A stretch of DNA of 64,000 nucleotides from Lumnitzera littorea (taxonomy: Eukaryota; Streptophyta; Magnoliopsida; Myrtales; Combretaceae): contig JAMXBB010000010.1 in the NCBI GenBank assembly GCA_024138015.1, forward strand, positions 54,724,351-54,788,350. Direction: 5' to 3'. Positions 11,104-23,601 of the stretch are shown piece by piece. Within the stretch, counting starts at the first letter, position 1. The number at the start of each line of letters is the position of its first letter. The notes below the pieces were generated by a model. That model was not told where the DNA came from. It worked only from the letters and a program-made list of their open reading frames with translations, and made no database searches. The translations under genes were made by a program, and so were the position numbers.

Positions 11104-14100
11104 GATGCTACCGCTTAAGTTAATGAGCACTAAGGAGTATGACTAAGTTTTTTAAATCAATTTCGTTTAGGGTTTCTAATCCCCTAGAGATGCTCCTACC
11201 TAACTTAGTGAGATCAATAGAGCACGACTAGGTTTTCCAAATTGATTATCACTTAGGGTTACTACTCCTCAAGAGACACTCTCGGCTAGGTTAGGGAACT
11301 CGAAGGAGTAGGACTAGGTTTTTCAAATTGATTCTCATTTAGGGTTGCTAGTCCCTAAGATACTCTCTTGCCTAGGTTAGTGAGATCAATAGAGAACGAC
11401 TGGGTTTTCCAAATTGATTATCACTTGGGGTTGCTAGTCATCGAGAGATGCTCCTAACTAGGTTGGTAAGCTTAAAGGAGTAAGACTAGGTTTTTCAAAT
11501 TGATTCTCATTTGAGGTTACTAATCCCTTAAATATGCTCCTGCCTAGGTTATTGTGCTCTAAAGAGCTCAACTAGGTTTTCTAAATCGATTATCACTTAG
11601 GTTGCCAGTCCTCAAGAGATCTTCCTACTTAGGTTAGTGAGCTCGATGGAGCGTAACTAGGTTTTTCAAATCAATTCTCATTTAAGGTTACTAGTCCCCT
11701 AAAGATGCTCCCGCGTAGTTTAGTGATCCAAAAGGAGCACGACTAGGTTTTCTAAATTGATTATCACTTAGGGTTACTTGTCCCCGAGAGATGCTTTTGC
11801 TTAGGTTAATGAGCTCAAGGGAGCACAGGCAAGTTTTCCTAAATCAATTCCAATTTAGGGTAGCCAATCCCCTAAAGATGCTTCTGCCTAGCTTAGTGAG
11901 CTTGAAGGGGCACGATTAGGTTGTCACTTAAGGTAGCTAGTCCCTAAGAGATGCTTCTTCCAAGGTTAGTAAGCTCAAAGGCGCACGACTAGGTTTTTCC
12001 AAATCGATTCCAATTTAGGGTTGTAAGTACCCTAAATACACTCATGCCTAAGATTGTGAGCTCAATGGTGCACAACTAGTTATTTCAAATCAATTCTCAT
12101 TTAAGGTTGCTTGTCCCCTAGAGATATGCTCACCTAGGTTAGTGAGCTCAAAAGAGGATCATTAGGTTTTCTAAATTGATTATCACCTAGGGTCGCTAGT
12201 CCCCAAGAGACACTCCCACCAAGATTAATGAGCTCGAAGGAGGAAGACTAGGTTTTTCAAACAATTGCCACTTAAGGTTACTAGTCCCTAAGAGATGCTC
12301 TCACCTAAGTGATTGAGCTAAAAAGTGCATAACCAAGTTTTCTAAATCAATTGTCACTTAGGGTTACTAGTCTTTAAAAGATGCTTCTACCTAAGTTAGT
12401 GAGCTTAACAGAGCACAACTAGGTTTTTCTAAATTGATTCCAATTTAGAGTTGCTAGTCCCCTAGAGACACTCCCACCTAGGTTAGTTAGCTAGAAGGAG
12501 CACAATTAGTGTTTTCAAATCAATTTCCATCTAAGGTTTCTAGTCCCTAAGAGATACTCCCACCTAGGTTCGTGAGCTCAAAAGAGCATGACCAAGTTTT
12601 CTAAATCGAATATCACTTAGGGTTGCAAGTCCCTGAGAGACGCTCCCACCTAGGTTATTGACCTCAAATGAGCATAACTAAGTTTTCCAAATCAATTATC
12701 ACTTAAGGTTACTAGACCCCAAGAGACACTCCCATCTAGTTTGGTGAGCTCAAAAGGGCATAACCAAGTTTTCTAAATTGATTATCACTTAAGGTTGCTA
12801 GTCCTTGAGAGACACTCCTACCTAGGTTAGTGAGCTCAAAAGAGAATGACCAGGTTTTCAAAATCGATTACCACTTAAGGCAGCTAGTCCCCAAAAGACA
12901 TTCCCACTTAGGTTTGTGAGCTCGAAGGAGCTCAACTAAGTTTTTATAATCAATTATTCTTTAGGGTTGCTAGTCCCATAAAGACGATCCCGCCTATGTT
13001 ATTGAGCTCAAAAGAGCATGACCAGGTTTTCAAATTCGATTATCACTTAAGGTTGCTAGTCCTTATAAGACGCTCTCTCCTTGGTTGGTGAGTTAAAAAG
13101 AGCATGACCAGGTTTTTCAAATCAATTCTCATTTAGGGTTACCTATCCACTAGAGACACTCCCGCTTAAGTTAGTGAGTTCAAAAGAGCATGATCAGGTT
13201 TTCTAAATCAATTATCAGTTAGGGTTGCTAGTCTTCGAGAGACGCTCATACCTAGGTTAGTGAGCTCAAAGGAGCACAACCAAGTTTTTCCAATTTGATT
13301 TAAACTTAGGATAGCTAATCTCTTAGAGATGCTACCGCCTAGGTTAGTGAGGTCAAAGGAGCATGACTAGGTTTTTTAAATGAATTCCATTTAAGGTTAC
13401 TAGTCCCCTAGAGATGCTCCAACCTAGGTTAGTGAGATCAATAGAGTATGACTAGGCTTTCTAAATTGATTATCTCTTAAGGTTGCTACTCCTTGAGAGA
13501 CACTCCCAACTACGTTAGTGAGCTCGAAGGAGTAGGACTAGGTTTTTCAAATCAATTCTCATTTAGGGTTACTAGTCCCCTAAAGACACTTCTACCTAGG
13601 TTAGTGTGCTTTAAAGAGCTCGACTAAGTTTTCTAATTCAATTATCACTTAGGTTGCTAGTCTTTAAGAGATGCTCTCGCCTAGGTTAGTAAGCTCGATG
13701 GAGCGAAACTAGGTTTTTCAAATCAATTCTCATTTAAGGTTACTAATCCCCTAAAGATGCTTCTGCTTAGTTTAGTGAGCTAAAAAGAGCACAACTAGGT
13801 TTTCTAAATCGATTGTCACTTAAGGTTACTTGTCCCTAAGAGACACTCTTACCTAGGTTAGTGAGCTCAAAGGAGCACGACCAAATTTTTCCACATCAAT
13901 TCCAATTTAGGGTAGCTAATCTCTTAGAGATGTTTCCACCTAAGTTAGTGAGCTTGAAGGAGGACAACTAGGTTTTTCAAATCAATTCTCATTTAGAGTC
14001 ACTAGTACCCTAAATACACTCTTACCTAGGTTAGTGAGCTCAAAAGAGGACGTCTAGGTTTTCCAAATTGACTGTCACTTAGCATTGCTAGTCCCCAAGA

Positions 14101-14760
14101 GACATATCCACCTAGGTTAGTTAGCTAAAAAATGCATGACTAGGTTTTCTAAATCAATTGTCCCTTAGGGTTACTAGTCATCGAGAGACCTCCCACCTAA
14201 GTTAATGAGCTTAATGGAGCACAACTAGGTTTTTCAAATCAATTCTCATTTAAGGTTACTAATCCCCTAAAGACACTTCTGCTTAGTTTAGTGAGCTCTA
14301 AAGAGTACGACCAAGTTTTCTAAATCAATTATCACTTTAGGTTGCTAATCCTCGAGAGATGCTTCCCCCTAGGTTAATGAGCTCAAAAGGGCATGACCAA
14401 GTTTTCTAAATCGATTTTCACTTAGGGTTAGTAGTCTTTGAGAGACACTTTCCCCTAGGTTAATGTGCTCAAAAAAGTACAACCAAGTTTTCTAAATCAA
14501 TTTTCACTTAAGGTTGCTAGTCCCTAAGAGACACCCTTGCCTTGGTTAGTGAGCTTAAAGGATCACAACCAGGTTTTACAAATCAATTCTCATTTATGGT
14601 TGCTAGTACCCTAGAGTTGTTCTCAGTAGGTTAGTGAGCTCGAAAGTGCACAACCTGGTTTTTCAAATCAATTTTCATTTAAGGTTCCTTAGCCCTTAGA
14701 GATGCTCCCACCAAGGTTAGTCAACTCAAATGAGCATGACCAAGTTTCAAGTCAATTTTT
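11104..14760 (+). repeat. ~86-bp tandem array, right block (~42 copies)
   Basis: This is the same unit and orientation as the left block, resuming exactly after the solo LTR with GATGCTACCGC. It ends near 14760, where the unit breaks into sequence that matches, inverted, the region 1150-1380: both have TAGGACAACTAGC-type sequence and a stretch resembling CTTTCATCCTTTACCTTTCAC. The array is therefore placed immediately upstream of a polypurine tract and a family-A LTR, as in the minus-strand element at the left edge. Confidence 0.93.
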
Positions 14761-14949
14761 CTAGCCTACTCCTAGGGCGCTAGACTCTTCTATCCTTACT
14801 TTTGTGTCTCAACCAACTCTTAGAGCTCCTCTTCTCTCTTTCATCCTTTACCTTTCACTAAATCTTCAGTGGAGTAGGCCTAGGACAACTAGCTTATTAT
14901 AGCGCTTCTTAAGGCAATTTCACCTCTTTTTGGCAAAGTTTTACTCAAT

Positions 14950-14969
14950 TCACTATAAGGAGAGGTAGC
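14950..14969 (+). other. Polypurine tract before LTR A copy 1
   Basis: The sequence ACTATAAGGAGAGGTAGC directly precedes the LTR opening TATAGACAT at 14970. It corresponds to the purine runs at 1104-1118 (minus strand) and before 28366. Confidence 0.55.
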
Positions 14970-14978
14970 TATAGACAT

Positions 14979-15707
14979 AGTTGTCAAAATCGTAATTTTG
15001 CTCATGCAATTCTATGAGTTTACGATTTTAGGTGGCTCTTCCAAGTTAACTAAAATATAAAATCTTTTTACATATAGAAACTTACGTTTTTAATTGAGTT
15101 TACATATAAATAGGATAGAAAGTTACATTTTTTACTGAGTTAACTGATTCTACATATTTGAGTGGAATAAACTAAAAAATTCAAGAAAAAAAAAATACAA
15201 TTAGCCTTTTACAAGCCATCAACTATTAAGGCATTACAATATCTGTCCTATCTTATTTCAATTTTTTACCTCTTTCTTTCTCTCCCAATCTTTTATTTTA
15301 TGTTCATAACTTTTATCCAAGTTTTAACTTCAATAACAAAGTTTACAAAGAAAACTATATATTTTATTTTATACCATCAATAACTTAAAATGAGTTGAAA
15401 TATTTGGTTCTTTTTAATTTACAGCCCTTTTAAAAAAAAAATGGGAAAAAGTTTACTTTTAGCTCTATTTGTTTTCCTTCTGTACATGTTAAATTATATA
15501 TTAAAAATTTTTATGTAAAAATGAAAACTTAATTTCTTCATTTTTTTTATTTTCATCACATACTTCGAGCTTTGAATAATTACTATAAGTATATCCATAA
15601 TTTTTTAAAGTTATTTTACATAAATTGTAGAAACTCACGTTTCCACGTTTCAATTTTATAGACTCTCTAACAATTCTACATAGAATCGCGAGTTTAACAA
15701 CTTTGGC
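14979..15707. mobile_element. Non-autonomous MULE-type transposon (~729 bp) with 9-bp target duplication
   Basis: It lies between TATAGACAT (14970-14978) and TGTAGACAT (15708-15716), an 8/9 match that duplicates the first nine bases of the LTR. The ends form an imperfect terminal inverted repeat: AGTTGTCAAAATCGTAATT on the left against AGTTGTTAAACTCGCGATT from the right end on the opposite strand. Duplications of about 9 bp are the signature of Mutator-like elements. No transposase is encoded; a 71-codon minus-strand reading inside is AT-rich noise. It inserted a few bases into the start of LTR A copy 1. Confidence 0.6.
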
Positions 15708-16561
15708 TGTAGACATTCCATTTTTGCTTCCTTGTATTTTTAATTTTTTTTTAAATAGGGAAAAAGGTCCTCATTTATAAAAAATCTAAAAAAATAGAAA
15801 ATTTAGAAAAAATATAAAAATGTTTAGAAAATAAGTTAGAAAAATATGAGTCATTTGTAAGGTCTTTAAATCAATTAAAGAAGGTCATGTCATTTTTAAG
15901 ATTAAACAATGTCTAAGTATACAATTATTAAAATTGTGCTTCATTTAAGAATTATTATTCTTATTTTTAAAACACACGTGTACACGACTTAGTCAATTTT
16001 AACTTGGAACTAGGTTAGTGTTATTTATTTATTTATTTTTCTTTTTTTCTTCTTTCTTTTTATTAATATTAAAGAAAAAAAAGGAGAAATGGCGATTATG
16101 GACTAGGTGTAAAACTTAGTCTGTATGGACAAAAAACAAGGCCAAAGGCCCTAACATGGACTAGAGACTACGCTTGCAGGCACGAAGAGTGTCTACTCTA
16201 TTTTTTGAGCCACCCATGTACAATGCACATACAGGATAAGGTGCATGGCACATGCCCAGCGCGTAGCACATGTACAGCATCCTCTTTCCTCTTTCTCAAT
16301 TTCTATAGATGAAAGAAAGCAAAACAACACATTTTTCCTGGTTTTTTACCCAATTAAATCATTTTTTTGTGGAATTTCTATCAAAATAAATATGCGAACC
16401 TAAATATCACTTAGGATACTTCATATCAAACATAAAAAACTTATCCACATATGTTCATTAAGGGGGTCAAAATTGGGTTGAAAGTTTGAAAAAAACTAAA
16501 ATTTCAAACTTCTCATTCATTGCATAGTGATCCTTGCTAAGTTAATCCAAGTTTTTATTAG

Positions 16562-16572
16562 TATAAATAGGG
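16562..16572 (+). promoter_or_regulatory. TATA box of LTR A copy 1
   Basis: TATAAATAGGG lies about 860 bp into the LTR once the DNA transposon is removed, and precedes a CT-repeat leader. The homologous box TATAAATAGGGAC occurs in copy 2 at ~29600, and a related TATATAGGGCC occurs on the minus strand near 37452 in the inverted copy. Confidence 0.65.
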
Positions 16573-16637
16573 GTCTAGGAATCCTCGACGATCAGGTGCT
16601 CTCATCAATTCACATCCAAATAGACTCAATCCAAAGC

Positions 16638-16688
16638 TCTCTCTCTCTCTCTCTCTCTAAACCCTCGATCATGATCTCTCTCTCTCTC
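16638..16688 (+). repeat. (CT)n microsatellites in the LTR leader
   Basis: Two CT runs (about 16638-16659 and 16675-16688) follow the TATA box by 75-125 bp. They resemble the pyrimidine-rich leaders of many plant transcripts. Confidence 0.85.
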
Positions 16689-17093
16689 TTTAGAAATAAA
16701 AGAGATTCTAACATCTTCAAGGCAATCTGGTGCTGCCAAAAGAACCCCCATGCAACGAGCTTGCTAACCAAACCAAGCCTAACCCCTACCATAGGCCACA
16801 TCACGAGAACCAATCACCTAAGGTTTGATGGAGGTGGCTACCATTGCAAACCACCACCTACAACTCTCTTTAACCAAAACCATGACCACGGCTAAAGCTT
16901 ATGCTGGTTAAAAACTCCAAATCCAACCTTCATTCGAACTCCAACTACCTTAATCTAGCCCACATTACCACCACTAGTACGAACCGTAACCAAAGGAACT
17001 TCCGAAGACTTACAGCACAATTCGATATGACATACAAATTGATCCAGTGAGGTTACTCGCCTCCTAACCTTACTTAAGGGAAAAAAATAAAAG

Positions 17094-17685
17094 TGATGCC
17101 AAGAATAAACGAACAATGTTTACGCAAGGAAGAAAATACTCCAGTGTATTAAAGGTAAAACTGATTATGTTACAACTACAAGTATAAGGTATTTATACCC
17201 GCAAACTAGGGCAACTTGCCCAAAAGGGAAAAGACAAAAAGGACATTTCTTAAAAGGGCAATGTACATGTTACAAAGGGGCAAAAATAAATATACAAGAA
17301 AAATAATCATTAGTGTTAGAAATTCTACATGTGATATTGTATACGTGGTGATGCAACATTGGTGAGGTTGTTAAAAGATGCAGATAAAAAGTACAAACAG
17401 ATGGGCTTGTCCGAGCAGGGATGGCTTAATTAGTCCGAATTCTCTCTCTTGGTTTCTCGACAAGGATGATACCGAGTGATTGGGCAGCTCAGCAATAAGG
17501 AGTAATCGTCAACTCAGCATGCTACAAAATAAAGAGCGGTCATACGGCACGGCATTAAAAGTAATTCGATAAATAAGTATTCGACCTCAGCAAGGGTTGG
17601 TTGGAACATGAGAATTCATCGTGCTAGCCCCTCTAGTCCTCGGGTTCGGCTGTGGGTCAAGGGTCCTGTAGCTTAATTCCCATCA
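17094..17685 (-). mobile_element. Small solo LTR (~590 bp) inserted in LTR A copy 1
   Basis: On the minus strand it starts TGATGGGAATTAAGC and ends TTCTTGGCATCA, so it has TG...CA termini with a TGATG/CATCA mirror. A TATAAATACC box near 17195 on the minus strand is followed by about 100 bp to the LTR end, a normal U3-R-U5 order. I could not find a convincing 5-bp target duplication (AAAAG on one side, ACCAC on the other). G+C is higher than in the surrounding DNA, suggesting a younger or different family. Confidence 0.55.
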
Positions 17686-18504
17686 ACCACCATCAGTGCT
17701 TATCTCCAAACCACCACTATACAATTACCAAACACAACAATACCGTTTCTAAGCCCCCATCTCCAATAAACACCACTACATGAAAATGGTTTTTCCCATG
17801 AAAAATTCCCCTTAGAACCGCTTGAAGTGAGCCACTGTTTGTTTCCACCTTTCTTACTGCAACCTATGAACCATTAGAGCCCAACTTGAATCTGTTACTC
17901 TTAACCCATGGACGTATTTTCCCCTAATCTAACCCTATGCTTTGTTTTGTTGTGTTGTATTTTTTTTATTATTTTATTTATTTATGTCTTGTAAATTCCA
18001 TTGTAAATGTAACCTAAAAAAATCAAAAAAGAAAAGAAAGGAAAAAGAAAAAATAAAAAAATATGAAAAAATCGAGGAAAAATAATAATAAATAATGAAG
18101 ATGTTTAATCACTTAGAGAAACCTTTTTCTAAATAAATAAAAACAAATTAACCCTTTTTAGGATTTCTCTTAGGATTTTTCAAAAATAAAAACCCTTCTT
18201 TTTTAGGCATTTTTCTTAAAATCAAATCAAATTATTAAAAAAATTAAGTTGAGAATTTTTAAAATTAAAAGTCTCCAATAAATTAAAGTTTTATAAACAA
18301 ACTACAGAAATCTAATCCCAAATAGTGGATGCATAGATACTCATATACAATTACAAAGCGGCTTAAGATAAGGAAACCTTTTATTTTTCCCTTTTGTGAA
18401 TAAATTTCATTTGTGTAAATTGGATGTTATTTATTTAGAGTTATTCTTTCTAGAGTTAATATTTTAAAAGATAAATCTAAATTTTGAAAGATAAAAGTGG
18501 TACT

Positions 18505-21500
18505 TATAGCGACCCTAGGAGGAGCCTAGTAGTATTGCCTAAAATTTCTATATCACGTGTACACCCATGATAAGAAAATCGCCTTGCAAGTCAAAGATTG
18601 CAAAACTCTAAATAGTTATTTGCTCAAGTCTTCAATTTTAGTTCATTGACTCATTATATAATATAAATAATTATGGATATCCATTTTTCTACAATTCCTC
18701 AAAATCGTAGAGAATCGGTATCCCCTATCAAAATAGCGAAATAAGATAAACAATTCTAGAAAATTCTAAACTTACTAAAGATACTAAACTTAATTGAGAC
18801 ATTAGTCGTTTTTTGAAGCATTCCAAATTAACTACACAAACCTTTCATCATACTGATTCAATGGTAGCACTCTGCACTCGATTCTTATCCCAGTCCCAAC
18901 TATCAATCAACCTGTAAGGAAAAGAACTGTTGGGGTGTAAGCTTACGCTTAGTAAGATAATTACCCTTATCAATACCGCATGACAGAAATTTATTAAATG
19001 CACAATCATATGAATGCATGAACAATCAGTATGCCAAACAACGTATGCAGTGACCTAAGAACTGCATACGACTTAAAATTGCGCCCCCTATAGTTGGGAT
19101 TTGGAGATAATTAACCGACCCAAACCAAAATTCGGATTCTAGACCTTAGGTTTTATTTTATTTGCACTATTATGCTCAAGCCAAAACAAAACTATATATA
19201 TATATACGTGTATGTGTATGTGTATACTGTCTTTACCGAATAACAAATCATATTTTTAAAATCCTAAGTCTAGCGGTGTGGTGGCCTTCGCAATCCACAA
19301 ACACACGCCCTAAGCAGAAGCCATAAGACTCGGCCCCTCGCGAACGGTTAACGTCTCCTGGCGCCTAGTAAGCCCATCAGCTCAGAACAGAGACTCAATA
19401 TATATGATGACATAGCTAGTGCCCAATCCTGCAGGAAACTCGTATTCCTGTGAGTCCCTTCCCATCTTCTACGTGAAGCGGCAATCGGTATTATCCATAT
19501 GCAATATGGGGAATGCATGATTCATTTTGATTTCTTAATCGTATAAGTGATTAACTCGATTTTCAAGGTGATCAAACAATTTCATTCCATACAATTCACA
19601 TATATATATTAGTACAAACAATTCCCATTATTATATATAATTAACAAGTCATCACATTCATCCATAAATCCATACACATGCATCTCCCATATCCTACAAG
19701 CATCCAAATTTATATATATAAGTTTAGGTGCATCTATTCTACAAGCAAAATCAAATAAAGAGTTATCGGGAATTTACTCACTCGGCCATGCAGATCAATC
19801 AAAATAATCCGGGATAGGTCGTCTCCCAAAAGCCGGGTCCCCTGGACATCGCAAATACGATACTATAAGGATTTGAAATAAAACCTAGAAAACTAAGCTA
19901 AAACCCTTTAAGTTATACTTTTGACTTGGTTTCATAATCTTTTTCCAGTTTTACTTAAAAGTTCAATCGCGTATAACTTTCTCGTTTTAAATCTGATTTT
20001 TATGATCTTATTATCAATCTTCATCGTTTTTGAGTGTACTTTAATGTAGTGAGGTTAGATTTTCGAAATGAGGCATACAATTCTATTCATGGGTCAGAAC
20101 AGTAACGTTCCTCATGTGTTGGAGTGCTTTTGGGCCTTGTATGGTAAATGGGCTTTTTGATAACTTGAGAAATCCTTTGAGCTCGGTCTTAAGATTTTAT
20201 CCTAAGCTTAAAATACTCCTTGAGATTAGATTTATAACTTTGATTTATATTCCTAAGGCTAACAACCACTTCATGGGCCCTTTAGTGGGCTTAAGTTGTC
20301 AAATGGGCTTGTTTTTTGTTCAAACTAAAGTTAATGACTTTGCTGAGCTTATGGAGTCTTAGGTGAATTTCTTGTGGGCTTCAAAACAACCTTTCTTAAT
20401 ATTTTAAAGTGCTGGTCAGAATTTTAATAAAGGCCCAACTTAGAGTTCTAGGCTTGTTTTGATAGTTTTAGGCTCAGTTTTGAGTTTTAGGCTTTGTATA
20501 CTTACCATACTTACTTTGGTTGATATTTTTACTTTGTTCATTTACTTTTATCATATTTTTAAGTATCTCTTACCCATGTTCCAGATCTGGTTGTGATGAT
20601 TCCAAGGGGTTCTCACTTGGTTTTTCAACTTGTTTTATCATTTCCTTAAGTTTAGGTGTTAGATCATGCACTTAAACTACTTGTATCCAAATCTTAACTT
20701 AACTTTTCTTTCGTAAGATGATTCTTTAACTCATGCTTCACACAAAGAAATAAAAGATCTTATACTTATTACAACTTCCATATCATAGCTCATGTCATAC
20801 AAAGTTGATTTCTTCATAAAAGCTTCATTAATGGATTTTCCTTTACCTAAGGCTAGGTTTGAGCATCTTTAACTTAATAGAAATGGAAATAACATCTAAA
20901 TGGCTCACATGTACTCCACATCCAGCATGATGTCTCCTCATTCATGTATACATTTCATGATTTTCTTAACTTAAAATCTTCCATCCTAAGTGTTAAACAT
21001 ATATCTTTGCATAATACCAACTTAGCATGCTCATAATTCAACTTTCATGTAAAGGGGTTCACAAGCATACTTCTTAAGGTGGCATAGCTATTTTATCATC
21101 TTATGATCATGCTAATATCTTCATGAAAACATGAGTAACACTAAACCACTAACATAAAGAAACAACTTACTCGTCCTAAAAGCGTAGAAACAGTGATTGT
21201 GCAACTAAGTACCCTCTTATGTTCCTTGTTTTTCCTCCTTCTTCTTACAAGCTCCTTTGGAACTAGAGTCTTGATTGTTGAAGTAGGGCTTTGAGAATAT
21301 TTTAAAGTTCCTAAAAATGGTTTTTGAAGTTCACAAATAAAGGGCACAAAATAAAACTTGGTACCGTAAGTATGGAAGCAAAAATGGTGACAGCAATGTT
21401 GGGAATTTGTGGAGTTAGATTTCTTCTTTTGATTTGTGTTTAAAGTGAGAAAAAAGGAAGTGAAAATGAGAGTGAAAGAGGGAGAGAGTGGCAGATTTTG

Positions 21501-23601
21501 AATGAGAAAAGAAGTGTGTGCAAGAAGTGTGTGCAAGAAGCTTTAATTGATTGTCTTGTAGCTTACATAAAAGTCAACAATTGCAACTATTGATGATGTA
21601 AGCATTAAGGGGTGAATAGTGATATGTAAGAGAAAGTGATTGATGATTGAAAGACAAGAGCATGGCCCCCCTTTCTTCCTTGTTTAAATCTGCCATTTAA
21701 AGTCCTTTTGGGTCATGGAATGGTCTTGTCTCATTTAATGAAGTTAAGCATGTGAAATCTTGTGAAAAATTGTCTATATGTAGTATAAGTGAAGGGGTGA
21801 TAAGGAAAATGTCTTATCACTAGATTTTGATAAGCTATCAATTGATAAATGATTCCAACTCTCAATTGATAAGTTATCTAAAGTGATTGCTTGATCTACT
21901 TATTGAAGTGTAAGGCTTAGACATGAAGATAAGGGCATGGTCTTATAGAAAATTGTTTTTAGGTTTTCATCTTACATTGTTTTGTAATTTATGATTTGAT
22001 TTTTTATAAAATTATGAAATTTTCTAAAGTTGAATGAAATTATTCAAATTAAACTATCGATTAATTACTTAGGGTTAAAATTCCTTAATGGTTTTAAGGT
22101 TTAGGGTTTTAAATGACTTTAGAGCTTGCAGTTCTTCAAGCTCGGGTTTTATCGATAATTGGTTTTTGAATTAAAAAATTTTAATTCGTTTCTAAATATA
22201 AGCTTAAGTTTTTAGTTTAATTGATCCTTAGGAACATTCGGAAAGTACTCTTAATCCAATCTTAGGCCCACTGAAAGTAGGGTTTATATTTATCAATTGA
22301 TAAGTTATTTAGGATGATTGGTTGGTTTACTTATTCATGTGCACAAATCTTATATATGAAGATAAGGAGATTGTCTTATATAAAATTCTTTTGGAGTTTG
22401 TCTCTTAAATTGATTTGTAATTTATGATTTAATTCTTATAAAATTATGAAAATTTCTAGAGTTGAATAAAGTTATTCAAATTAAATCTTAATTAGCCGCT
22501 TAGGGTTACAAGTCCTTAATTGTTTTAGGGTTTTGGGTTTAGAGTCTATGGTTCTCGTATCCGAATTATATATATAATAGGGTTTCGAATTGGAAAATTA
22601 AATTTGTTTTTAAATGTAAACTTGATTTCTTAGCTTAGTTTATCCTTGGGAATATTTGGGAAGTGTTCTTAATTGAATCACAAGTCCGCTAAAAAGTAGG
22701 GTTTATAACTTATCCATATATAACATGGCTTATAAGTGAAAATAAGGGAATTGTCTTATATGAAGTTCTTTTTAGGGCTTGATTCTCAAATTAATTTGTA
22801 GTTTATGATTTGCCTCTTAAGAAATTTTAGAGTTTTCTAGAGTTGAATAAAATTTATTAAAATTATATTTTTAATTATTTATTTAAGGCTATAAGTTCCT
22901 GATTATCCTAAGGTTTTGGGTTCGAGTGAGTTTAAGTATGTTTTAGAGTTTGAGTGGGATTATGTATGTTTTAAGGTTTTTCACCAACTTGGAAATAATT
23001 GACTTACACTTAAGAGCTTAAGGTTCAATTAGCTTAATTATTTAGGAATATCGCTTTATTATGCAACATATATATATATATCATATGATAGATTAAGAAA
23101 AGAGAAGAAAATTGCTTAATAATATATATATAAATATTATGGGGCTACTTATGTACACAAGTAAAAATAATTTTTTTAAATTTATTAATTTATTCCTTTA
23201 ATTAGTTTAGTTTTGATGTTTATTATTATTTGAAATAATCCCTTATTCATTCATTATCAATTTTATACGATTTTACAAAATTATTGATAATTTTATTGAT
23301 TTATGGCTTTTCAAGCATTAAGATAATTTTATTGAGTTTTTAAAAATTTTTATGATTTGATATTTACAGTTCCTGTTAAGTTTAGGTTTATATTTTTAAA
23401 AGAATGCGTATGTAAGGATTGGGGTTTTCTTGCATGATTAAGGTTTCCAAATCGTATAATTAGGTCTTTCAAGTTCGTTTTAAATTCCGAGTTTAAAATT
23501 TTAGTCGGTTTTCATTTTATATGGTCTTATCGACTTAGGAAAATATTTACGATACTCGAGTCCAACACTATGTTTAGAAGGTTAAATTTACAGAGTCTAT
23601 A
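18505..23601 (+). mobile_element. Family-B solo LTR, copy 2 (5.1 kb), with perfect GTACT target duplication
   Basis: GTACT occurs at 18500-18504 and again at 23602-23606. The element between them starts TATAGCGACCC and ends GTCTATA, that is, TG...CA with both terminal dinucleotides changed by a transition to TA. The start matches copy 1 at 7385. Inside there is no reverse transcriptase, integrase or gag. About 350-450-bp internal repeats (near 22000, 22380 and 22780, each with a TAGGGTT, CTTAAT and GAAAGTAGGGTTTATA-like order) explain why this copy is longer than copy 1. The readings at 20114-20362 and 21141-21536 are present in a degraded form in copy 3, but they encode nothing recognisable. 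Confidence 0.82.
22000..23000 (+). repeat. Internal ~350-450-bp repeats within LTR B copy 2
   Basis: Three successive blocks share, in order, a TTTGTAATTTATGATTTG segment, TTCTAGAGTTGAAT, a TTAGGGTTA/AGTCCTTAAT segment and AAGTAGGGTTTATA. The third is shorter and more diverged. They look like segmental duplications of the LTR's distal part. Copy 3 at 38721 carries the corresponding block in reverse. Confidence 0.65.

Noticed and set aside
3827..14760. The regularly repeated units could be taken for a CRISPR array
   Set aside because: The units are contiguous ~86-bp tandem copies with variation spread throughout, with no constant repeat/variable spacer pattern, and the context is a plant genome.
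16527..16895. 122-codon open reading in LTR A copy 1
   Set aside because: It covers the CT-repeat leader after the TATA box, gives a Ser/Leu-rich low-complexity product, and is not conserved in copy 2.
21141..21536. 131-codon minus-strand reading in LTR B copy 2
   Set aside because: The inverted copy 3 holds the matching region with its frame broken, and no domain is recognisable; it reads as LTR sequence.
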